From Gammaproteobacteria bacterium (lineage in GTDB: Bacteria; Pseudomonadota; Gammaproteobacteria; Steroidobacterales; Steroidobacteraceae), in assembly GCA_025359565.1 (NCBI GenBank), contig JANYFY010000002.1:1-64000 (forward strand): 64,000 nucleotides of DNA, written 5' to 3'. The notes beneath the pieces are model-generated. The model was not told where the DNA came from and searched no databases. It was given only the letters and a program-made list of their open reading frames with translations. Shown here one piece after another: positions 57,568 to 64,000 of the stretch. Position 1 is the stretch's first letter. The number at the start of each line of letters is the position of its first letter. A program made the translations under genes and the position numbers.

Positions 57568-59001
57568 ATGAGCAAAGTGCTAATCGGGGGGAAAACGCCC
57601 AATCGGCGTATATTCGTATTAGATACCAACGTCCTAATGCATGATCCGACAGCCATTTTTCGCTTTGAAGAGCATGATATTTACATCCCCATGACAGTGC
57701 TCGAAGAATTAGACGCGGGGAAAAAAGGCTTGACGGAAGCAGCTCGAAATGTCCGACAGGTAAGTCGTTTTTTAGACGGCCTAATTCAAGGAGCTAGCAA
57801 GGCGCAGATTGATCGTGGATTAGCGCTGCCAACTGCGATCAATGTCTCAACCAACAAGGGCAAACCCACACCAAGCGGACGGCTCTTTTTTCAGACTGCC
57901 ATACTGGAATCCACTCTACCCGCAAGTCTGCCGGGACTCGGTGCCGATAATGCAATATTGGCTAATACTCTCGCACTCCAAAAGAAATTTAGGAAAGCGC
58001 AAGTCACCCTAGTTTCAAAAGACATTAATCTGCGTATTAAGGCCTCCATCGTCGGAGTGCACGCAGAAGATTATTCTAGTGACAAGACTATTGAAGATGC
58101 TGATTTACTTGCCAGTGGAACTCAAGCACTACCTGCCAATTTCTGGGATAAACACGGCAAAGGCATGGAGCCGTGGCAACAAAACAGTAGGACCTTTTAT
58201 AGGCTACACGGTCCGCTCGTTAAAGAATGGACGTCAAATCAATTTGTCTATGATCCTCATGCTAAAGGCATTGAAGCGATTGTCCGCAAAGTCGAAACAG
58301 ACGCAGCCGTACTTCAGCTCACGATCGACTATCATGCCGAACGAAATAACGTATGGGGAGTCAATTCACGCAATCGCGAACAAAATATGGCGTTGAATTT
58401 GTTAATGGATCCCGAGATCGACTTCGTGACGGTGCTGGGGCCTGCTGGCACTGGTAAGACACTGTTGACGTTGGCAGCAGCGCTTGCGCAAACTCTAGAT
58501 CATAGTCGCTACACCGAAATTATCATGACGCGGGTCACTATTCCTTTGGGCGAAGATATCGGATTTTTACCTGGCACCGAGGAGGAGAAAATGGAACCCT
58601 GGATGGGAGCCTTAATGGATAACCTTGAAGTGTTAACCCAGAACCAATCAGGCGGTACGTGGGGACGTGGCGCCACTAGTGATCTACTACGTCATCGCAT
58701 CAAAATTAAATCGCTTAACTTCATGCGTGGCCGAACATTTCTAAACCGTTTCATCATCATTGATGAAGCGCAGAATCTTACGCCCAAACAAATGAAAGCC
58801 TTGGTCACGCGTGCAGGACCTGGCACCAAAATGGTGTGCCTTGGCAACATCGCGCAGATAGACACGCCTTATTTAACTGAAACAACATCGGGTCTTACCT
58901 ATGTAGTTAACCGCTTTTCTGGGTGGGCGTTTTCAGGTCACATCACTTTAATGCGTGGAGAACGCTCGCGGCTAGCGGACTACGCCTCGGAAGCTCTGTG
59001 A
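57568..59001 (+). CDS. PhoH-like protein with PIN domain
   Basis: 477 residues. The N-terminal PIN-type nuclease domain (about 13-140) has acidic residues in FVLDTNVLMHDP, VLEELDAGKKG and GADNAILA. The C-terminal PhoH ATPase has Walker A GPAGTGKT (about 291-298) and Walker B FIIIDEAQNLTPKQMKALVTRAG. PIN-PhoH proteins are proposed to act as RNA helicase and ribonuclease. The ATG lies six bases after the gcvR-like gene, and a bepA-like gene follows. Confidence 0.92.
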   Translation: MSKVLIGGKTPNRRIFVLDTNVLMHDPTAIFRFEEHDIYIPMTVLEELDAGKKGLTEAARNVRQVSRFLDGLIQGASKAQIDRGLALPTAINVSTNKGKPTPSGRLFFQTAILESTLPASLPGLGADNAILANTLALQKKFRKAQVTLVSKDINLRIKASIVGVHAEDYSSDKTIEDADLLASGTQALPANFWDKHGKGMEPWQQNSRTFYRLHGPLVKEWTSNQFVYDPHAKGIEAIVRKVETDAAVLQLTIDYHAERNNVWGVNSRNREQNMALNLLMDPEIDFVTVLGPAGTGKTLLTLAAALAQTLDHSRYTEIIMTRVTIPLGEDIGFLPGTEEEKMEPWMGALMDNLEVLTQNQSGGTWGRGATSDLLRHRIKIKSLNFMRGRTFLNRFIIIDEAQNLTPKQMKALVTRAGPGTKMVCLGNIAQIDTPYLTETTSGLTYVVNRFSGWAFSGHITLMRGERSRLADYASEAL

Positions 59002-59069
59002 TATTACCGCGTGCAATCGAACTTAATACGCGCAAAGGTACTCCAATATATTTTGGGGAGAAAGCACCC

Positions 59070-60566
59070 TTGTTGAAGTTGGCACTCAGCTGGATAGCTG
59101 GCGTAGCTCTCGGGCTCTACGCCAGTATAGCTGTCGCCAGCGCAGGCGGTATATCGCAAGACCTTCCAGAACTGGGCAGCCAAGCTAATGCCACGATATC
59201 GCTGGAGGATGAATATCGAGTCGGGCTCATGATGGTACGCGGCATGCGTGATACCGGACAAATCCTCGAAGATCCCGAAGTTAGTCAGTATATCCAAGAA
59301 GTGGGGCACAGCCTGTCTAATCGCGCCGAGGAAGGCCAGCACCAGTTTTATTATTTTTTTGTACGCGATCCAGCTATTAACGCTTTCGCTGTTCCGGGTG
59401 GTTTCATCGCAGTGAACAGTGGTTTAATGCTATCAACTCACAATGAAGACGAATTGGCAGGCGTCCTGGCACATGAAACTGCGCACGTCACCCAACGGCA
59501 TATTGCGCGAGGAATTGTCGATCAGAGTCATGCCGGATTGGTATCGACCGCCGCCATGTTAGCCGCTATCCTATTGGGAGCCACCGCCGGTCGAGGCTCA
59601 CCTGGGGCTATGGAAGGCGCGATTGTTGCAGCTCAAGGTGCGTCGATTCAGCATCAAATAAATTACACGCGCTCGCAAGAATTTGAGGCTGATCGGATTG
59701 GTATAAGCACTATGGTCAGTGCCGGTTATGACCCGTTGGGCATGCCAACCTTCTTTGAAACCTTAAATCGCAACTCCCCCGACCCGAGTCGAATAAAAGC
59801 CATTGAATTTCTAATCGATCATCCAGTCACCTCAGATCGTATTGCAGAGTCGCGCAACCGCGCCGAACAGATCGGCCGGATTCACCACACTGACTCGCTC
59901 AGTTATATTTTGACCCGCGAGCGCTTACGTTCCTTAGTGGGAAATCCTCAAGATGCGCGCGATTATTACGCGACATTGATAAAAAACGGCGCGGGAATCA
60001 GCCCCGAAGAACGCTATGGCAAGGACATCGCTGACATAAACACCAGAAATCCAGCGGCCGCGATCAGTGACTTAACTGCGCTGGTGAAAGAGTATCCAAA
60101 GGTGACCCAGTACTACGGCGCATTGGGGCAAGCATTTCTTGCAAATGACCAGATGAAGGAATCGCAAGGTGTACTTGATAAAGCTTTAGCATTGTTTCCG
60201 CGCAACATCCCCATTACCATTCGCCTTGCGGAAACACTAATGCGGGAAGGTAACAATAAGCGCGCACACTTGGTGTTACTCGATCTATTCAATGCGGTAG
60301 AACCTACTCCCGACCAAGCGCGATTGATTGCCAAAGCCGCTAACGCCGCTGGTGATATTGCCGATTCATATTACTACATGTCAGATTTTTATATAATGAG
60401 TGGCGAACTCATGATGGCGTTGAACCAGCTGCAACTCGCTTTAGAGCTACCGGGATTAAATCCCATTCAACGCGCGCGATTTAGCGCGCTGCTCCAAGAG
60501 GTGCGCGACGCCATGCCGAAGGATCGCAAGAATACTACTGCCGATGATCGCGGAGATCGTCATTGA
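59070..60566 (+). CDS. bepA: Beta-barrel assembly-enhancing protease BepA-like (M48)
   Basis: Periplasmic metalloprotease/chaperone for outer-membrane protein assembly. It is about 498 residues (E. coli 487). The start is TTG at 59070, with GGGGAG nine bases upstream and after the PhoH stop. It begins with a signal peptide ending ASIAVASA. The zinc site is HETAH (135-139), with the third ligand in QEFEADRIG. Tetratricopeptide helices form the C-terminal 180 residues. The open frame upstream to 58923 is inside PhoH. Confidence 0.92.
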   Translation: MLKLALSWIAGVALGLYASIAVASAGGISQDLPELGSQANATISLEDEYRVGLMMVRGMRDTGQILEDPEVSQYIQEVGHSLSNRAEEGQHQFYYFFVRDPAINAFAVPGGFIAVNSGLMLSTHNEDELAGVLAHETAHVTQRHIARGIVDQSHAGLVSTAAMLAAILLGATAGRGSPGAMEGAIVAAQGASIQHQINYTRSQEFEADRIGISTMVSAGYDPLGMPTFFETLNRNSPDPSRIKAIEFLIDHPVTSDRIAESRNRAEQIGRIHHTDSLSYILTRERLRSLVGNPQDARDYYATLIKNGAGISPEERYGKDIADINTRNPAAAISDLTALVKEYPKVTQYYGALGQAFLANDQMKESQGVLDKALALFPRNIPITIRLAETLMREGNNKRAHLVLLDLFNAVEPTPDQARLIAKAANAAGDIADSYYYMSDFYIMSGELMMALNQLQLALELPGLNPIQRARFSALLQEVRDAMPKDRKNTTADDRGDRH

Positions 60567-60577
60567 GGGAGATTTAG

Positions 60578-61381
60578 ATGAAGTTTACGGATTGGCAACG
60601 ACTGTTGTTTGCGGTGGGTGTATCTTGCACATTGAGTGCATGTGTGACGTTGGCGCCCACCGCCGCGCGCTCTAAACAAGATCCACTTGAATCGTGGAAT
60701 CGAGGCGTTTATAAGTTTAATGACGTGGTTGATCGGGGTGTCGCCAAACCTCTCGCACGCGGCTATGTAAAAGTGCTGCCGAAACCCGCTCGTGTTGGGA
60801 TAAGCAATTTCTTTGCTAACCTCTCAACTCCAAGGGTCATGGTCAATGATTTGTTGCAAGGTAAGCTCAAAGCAGCCGCTAATGATTTAGCAAGATTCGT
60901 GATGAACACCACCATTGGCATTGCAGGTTTGCTGGATCCTGCCACACGCGCGGGGCTTGACAGGAATGAGGCCGATTTCGGCCAAACTTTGGGTCGCTGG
61001 GGCGTGCACTCCGGCCCTTTTCTCGAACTCCCTCTATTTGGGCCCTCAGATCTTCGCGATGCACCCAGCCGTTTCTTAGTGGATAGTCAATTTAGTCCGC
61101 TCGTGCACCACGTGACTAATCCCCACCACTATCTGGTTAAAAATCGGTACGAAAAGTGGGGTCTTAAAGCTATTGACCTTTTAGACAAACGTGCTGAATT
61201 GCTGGACTACGACGCGACTCTTAAAAACATCTATGACCCATACGCTTTTATTCGTGACGCCTACCTTCAGCGACGAGCGTATAGGGTGGGCGGCAACAAA
61301 ATAGACACATCGCCCGACCCGGATCTTGATGCGGACACTCCCCCACCGGACGCGCCAGCCGCAATTGCTCCGCAACATTGA
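60578..61381 (+). CDS. mlaA: Phospholipid-binding lipoprotein MlaA
   Basis: Outer-membrane lipoprotein that removes mislocalized phospholipids from the outer leaflet. It is 267 residues. Lipobox LSAC has Cys22. The VacJ family signatures are DPLESWNRGVYKFND, PKPARVGISNFFANLSTP, and LGRWGVHSGPFLELPLFGPSDLRD. The ATG has GGGAG six bases upstream. It is 11 bases after bepA and convergent with mlaB-F, so all six mla components lie together. Confidence 0.97.
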   Translation: MKFTDWQRLLFAVGVSCTLSACVTLAPTAARSKQDPLESWNRGVYKFNDVVDRGVAKPLARGYVKVLPKPARVGISNFFANLSTPRVMVNDLLQGKLKAAANDLARFVMNTTIGIAGLLDPATRAGLDRNEADFGQTLGRWGVHSGPFLELPLFGPSDLRDAPSRFLVDSQFSPLVHHVTNPHHYLVKNRYEKWGLKAIDLLDKRAELLDYDATLKNIYDPYAFIRDAYLQRRAYRVGGNKIDTSPDPDLDADTPPPDAPAAIAPQH

Positions 61382-61394
61382 TTTTAAGCCATCT

Positions 61395-61408
61395 TGGGCA
61401 AACGCCCA
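61395..61408. terminator. Small hairpin between convergent mlaA and mlaB
   Basis: TGGGC-AAAC-GCCCA is a perfect five-pair hairpin with a four-base loop between two convergent genes. A T-rich tract is not clear on either side, so it is only a weak terminator candidate. Confidence 0.35.
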
Positions 61409-61415
61409 TTCGCTT

Positions 61416-61745
61416 TCAAGGGGAACTATTAAGCTCCGGCAGTAATAATCCCTCTAGTTCGCTTAGACGCGCAAGCTGTTGCAACTGAGTCGGCATATTT
61501 TCATACCGAAGGGTTTTCCCCGCAGCATGAGCCACGCTGAGCCATTCGATTAGCAAAGCAAGCCCAGCGCTATCGCTGTGTCCTACACCACTAAGATCCA
61601 CCAACGCAGCATCGCCGCGAGCAATGGCATTCCCGCCTACCGACAGCAAGTCACCCACCGTGACTAAATTTAAGGCACCCACCACGCGCGATCGGTCACC
61701 GCCCTGCACCTCGAAGGAGGCTTGATTTAGACCTAAATCGCTCAA
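61416..61745 (-). CDS. mlaB: Lipid asymmetry maintenance protein MlaB (STAS domain)
   Basis: Cytoplasmic STAS-domain regulator of the MlaFE transporter. It is 109 residues. The STAS fold shows ALVDLSGVGHSDSAGLALLIEWL, with the conserved DSAG turn. The start is TTG at 61745, overlapping the mlaC stop as TTGA, a coupling like the ATGA overlaps in this operon. It is the last gene of mlaF-E-D-C-B. Confidence 0.92.
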   Translation of the reverse strand: MSDLGLNQASFEVQGGDRSRVVGALNLVTVGDLLSVGGNAIARGDAALVDLSGVGHSDSAGLALLIEWLSVAHAAGKTLRYENMPTQLQQLARLSELEGLLLPELNSSP

Positions 61746-62422
61746 CCGCTTGCCTTAGCCTGGTGTCCGACGGCTTCGGACTCCAGTCGCTTAATTAATT
61801 CCTCCAAACCCTTCTGCTGAATCTCGGCTGCGTAGTCAGTCTTGAAGCTTTTGAGATAAGAAATCCCCTCGACTACTACGTCATAGGCCTTCCAACCCGC
61901 CTCACCTTTATGCAGGCTGAAATTAACCGGTACTTTTTCACCACTGGAACGTTTTACTTCGGTGCGCACGGTTGCGAGCTTATCCGCCGCATCTCCTTTA
62001 TAAGGCAAGATCACCAGTCGGTCTGCCGTGAAACTCACCAGCAAAGTACCGTAGTTGTGTAACAGAGAATGATAAAGCCCGGCGACAAATCGTTTGCGCT
62101 GCTCCGCAGTTGCGGTCTTCCAAGCGGGCCCCAACACAAACCTTGCCGCATACTCGGTATCGAATTTGGGTAGCAACACGTTGCCGACCAAGTCATCCAA
62201 TTTCGCAGGGTCATTGGCGTAAATAGGTCGGTTTGCATCAAGCTCTACCAACATGCGTTTCGCGGAATACTCAATCAACTCTTGAGGTCCCATCGCCGAA
62301 GTGTCGACAGTCGATAGCGTTTTGCTAGGTGCAACATCGGCAGCAATTGAAACCGCGATGGCGCCGACACTACCCAGCACTAACATCGAGCCAATTAAAA
62401 CGCTCATTAGCGATTTGTTCAT
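61742..62422 (-). CDS. mlaC: Periplasmic phospholipid-binding protein MlaC
   Basis: Shuttles phospholipids between MlaA and MlaFEDB. It is 226 residues. The signal peptide (about 1-29, ends AVSIAADVA) precedes the Tol_Tol_Ttg2 domain, with LVGNVLLPKFDTEYAARFVLG and KAYDVVVEGISYLKSFKTDY. The ATG at 62422 overlaps the mlaD stop as ATGA. Confidence 0.96.
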   Translation of the reverse strand: MNKSLMSVLIGSMLVLGSVGAIAVSIAADVAPSKTLSTVDTSAMGPQELIEYSAKRMLVELDANRPIYANDPAKLDDLVGNVLLPKFDTEYAARFVLGPAWKTATAEQRKRFVAGLYHSLLHNYGTLLVSFTADRLVILPYKGDAADKLATVRTEVKRSSGEKVPVNFSLHKGEAGWKAYDVVVEGISYLKSFKTDYAAEIQQKGLEELIKRLESEAVGHQAKASG

Positions 62423-62949
62423 TTCGTCTTCTCCATTACGTGAGGGGTGTGCGCAGTAGTTGAATCAACACTGGAAGCATTCGGGCTCCCTTTCGCAAAA
62501 TTCGCCACAAATTGACCAATTAAGTTCTCAAGCACTATTGCTGACTGTGTCTGGTCGATTTGATCCTTATCCTTTAAAAAAGTTTCCGCACCACCGGGAC
62601 TAAGACCCACAAATTTTCCACCCAACAATCCTTGGGTAAAAATACTAGCATCGCTATCACTCGGTATCTGGTTATATTTCGCATCCAAGCGCAGGGACAC
62701 TACGGCTTTATAAACCTTAGAATCATATTCAATTTTATTTACGCGGCCTACTGCAACCCCTGAAATCGACACTGGCGCTCCCACTTTAAGGTCGCCTATA
62801 TTGTCGAATCTCGCCGTCACGTCAAAATGCGGGGCATTACCGAATGAAATGCCACGACTGGTTGTTTGCGTTGTCAAAAAAAATAAGGCCGCAAAACCCA
62901 GCAGCACGAATAATCCTGTCCCTAAATTTAAAGTCCGCGATTTTTGCAT
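62419..62949 (-). CDS. mlaD: MCE-domain protein MlaD
   Basis: Inner-membrane-anchored periplasmic hexamer that binds lipid in the Mla transporter. It is 176 residues (E. coli 183). One N-terminal helix (about 9-26) is followed by an MCE domain: DVTARFDNIGDLKVGAPVSI and the hydrophobic pore loop region FTQGLLGGKFVGLSPGG. It starts with ATG at 62949, 12 bases after mlaE. Confidence 0.97.
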   Translation of the reverse strand: MQKSRTLNLGTGLFVLLGFAALFFLTTQTTSRGISFGNAPHFDVTARFDNIGDLKVGAPVSISGVAVGRVNKIEYDSKVYKAVVSLRLDAKYNQIPSDSDASIFTQGLLGGKFVGLSPGGAETFLKDKDQIDQTQSAIVLENLIGQFVANFAKGSPNASSVDSTTAHTPHVMEKTK

Positions 62950-62961
62950 ATACTCAATCCT

Positions 62962-63723
62962 TTACAGAAACGCAGCTGTAATCAAATAGTCTAAAAACAA
63001 CACTACGACCGCTGAGGTCACTACAGTGCTGGTAGTGGCCCGCCCCACGCCCTCCGCAGTTGGTGCCGCGTAATAACCTTGATAAACCGCAATAGCGCTA
63101 CAGGCAATTCCAAACACACAACTTTTAACAATACCCTCACTGATATCCACAATCCCGACCGACGCACGCATCTGTGACCAAAAACTGCCAGAATCCACAC
63201 CCATGATTTGGACACCCACTAATTGCGCTCCGTATAATCCAACCATGCTAAAAATGGCCGCGAGTAACGGCATTGCAATGACTCCACCCAAAAACCTCGG
63301 CACCACAACTCTGCGTATAGGGTCAACTGCCATCATTTCCATGGCAGATAGCTGATCGGTAGCCTTCATAAGGCCCAGTTCAGATGTCAGCGCCGTGCCC
63401 GCTCTTCCGGCGAATAGAAGCGCCGTCACTACCGGCCCTAGCTCTTTAACTAACCCAATGGCGGCCGCGGTACCCAGGGCTTCTTCCGAACCGAATCGCT
63501 GCAACAACTGATACCCCTGCAAACCCAAAACCATGCCGACAAATAAGCCGGACAGCATAATAATGACTAGCGATAGTGCCCCTGAATTATAAGTTTGCTG
63601 CACAATCAGATCCATACGCAAAAACGCTCGCGGCGAATTGATCAATAGGCGAAACAAAAAACGCACCAATGCGCCCGCCGCAATCAACGATTCGGAAAGA
63701 CTGTTCCACCATTCCTTAAACAA
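62962..63723 (-). CDS. mlaE: MlaE permease
   Basis: Inner-membrane permease of the Mla ABC transporter. It is 253 residues with five to six hydrophobic helices. Family motifs are GLFVGMVLGLQGYQLLQRFG and the conserved TSELGLMKATDQLSAMEMM. The start is TTG at 63723, with AGAGG seven bases upstream and two bases after the mlaF stop. Confidence 0.97.
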   Translation of the reverse strand: MFKEWWNSLSESLIAAGALVRFLFRLLINSPRAFLRMDLIVQQTYNSGALSLVIIMLSGLFVGMVLGLQGYQLLQRFGSEEALGTAAAIGLVKELGPVVTALLFAGRAGTALTSELGLMKATDQLSAMEMMAVDPIRRVVVPRFLGGVIAMPLLAAIFSMVGLYGAQLVGVQIMGVDSGSFWSQMRASVGIVDISEGIVKSCVFGIACSAIAVYQGYYAAPTAEGVGRATTSTVVTSAVVVLFLDYLITAAFL

Positions 63724-63725
63724 GT

Positions 63726-64000
63726 TTATGCCTCTTCACGAGCAAGCAATTCACCAAAATAATCGGTGGCCGGGAAATGAAACGGTACCGGACCATCGCT
63801 AAGTCCGCCCATAAACTGCGCAACAATTTTTGAAGGATTACAGTGCAACTCCTTAGGGGTACCGTTAGCAACTACCTTGCCGCCCGACAATAGCAATATC
63901 TGATCGGCCACTGATGAAATCTCTTTCACATCATGAGACACCACGATGCTCGTAAGACCCAGTACATCGTTTAAGCGACGGATCAAACGCAATATGACGC
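63726..64000 (-). CDS. mlaF: MlaF ABC transporter ATP-binding protein (C-terminal part only)
   Basis: Only the last 91 or so codons lie in the window; the frame runs past the right edge. The H-loop SIVVSHDVKEISSVADQILLL and the following GGKVVANGTPKEL are typical of an ABC ATPase, and the extended C-terminal tail ending LLAREEA suits MlaF. It is the first known gene of mlaF-E-D-C-B here. Walker A, Walker B and the signature motif are outside. Confidence 0.9.
   Translation of the reverse strand, partial: VILRLIRRLNDVLGLTSIVVSHDVKEISSVADQILLLSGGKVVANGTPKELHCNPSKIVAQFMGGLSDGPVPFHFPATDYFGELLAREEA

Overview
This window looks like core chromosome of a gammaproteobacterium of moderate GC content. 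I see no transposase, integrase, phage gene, CRISPR array, plasmid function or toxin-antitoxin pair. Gene order is the main taxonomic clue. The run fur-recN-nadK-hrcA-grpE-dnaK-dnaJ-dapB-carA-carB-greA-DUF4149, then yhbY/rlmE, ftsH, folP, glmM, tpiA, secG, tRNA-Leu(GAG) is typical of gammaproteobacteria. hrcA beside recN and fur recalls Xanthomonadales-like lineages. A full nuo operon between tRNA-Leu and the initiator tRNA recalls Legionella/Coxiella-like orders. I cannot assign an order.

Layout, left to right. (1) 1-3377: a large CHASE3/PAS hybrid sensor kinase, probably cut by the window edge. (2) 3594-18157, minus: initiator tRNA, nuoN to nuoA (all 14 complex I genes in canonical order, most overlapping or nearly so), and tRNA-Leu(GAG). 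(3) 18164-24183, minus: secG, tpiA, glmM, folP, ftsH, rlmE, with yhbY divergent. (4) 24467-35460, minus: DUF4149, greA, carB, carA, dapB, dnaJ, dnaK, grpE, hrcA. A good RpoH-type promoter precedes dnaK, and carA has a structured leader. (5) 35489-40647: nadK, recN, fur, bamE, rnfH, ratA, smpB and tmRNA. (6) 40679-46567: a less conserved stretch with two or three small proteins of unknown function, a Gfo/Idh/MocA oxidoreductase, and divergent M28 and S41 peptidases. (7) 46577-51341: ppsA divergent from ppsR-yqiB-unknown coiled-coil gene. (8) 51345-56940: orn, rsgA, recR, ybaB, dnaX, SRP RNA, tRNA-Ser(GGA), a very short BamC-like lipoprotein, dapA. (9) 57031-64000: gcvR-like, PhoH-like, bepA and mlaA on the plus strand, convergent with mlaB-C-D-E-F (mlaF cut by the right edge).

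The genes cover NADH respiration, protein secretion and folding, amino acid and pyrimidine entry steps, ribosome maturation and rescue, DNA repair, PEP synthesis, and outer-membrane assembly and lipid asymmetry. Neighbouring genes are very tightly packed, with many 1-4 nt start/stop overlaps and unusually many TTG starts, several with a visible Shine-Dalgarno (SD) sequence.

The window is mostly well-known biology and I found no convincing new multi-gene system. The items most worth a second look are: the carAB leader with mutually exclusive hairpins, the duplicated tRNA-Ser 3' end around a palindromic spacer, the 91-residue BamC-like lipoprotein after dapA, the unknown coiled-coil gene linked to ppsR/yqiB, the U1-U72 initiator tRNA, and the TTG-start excess.
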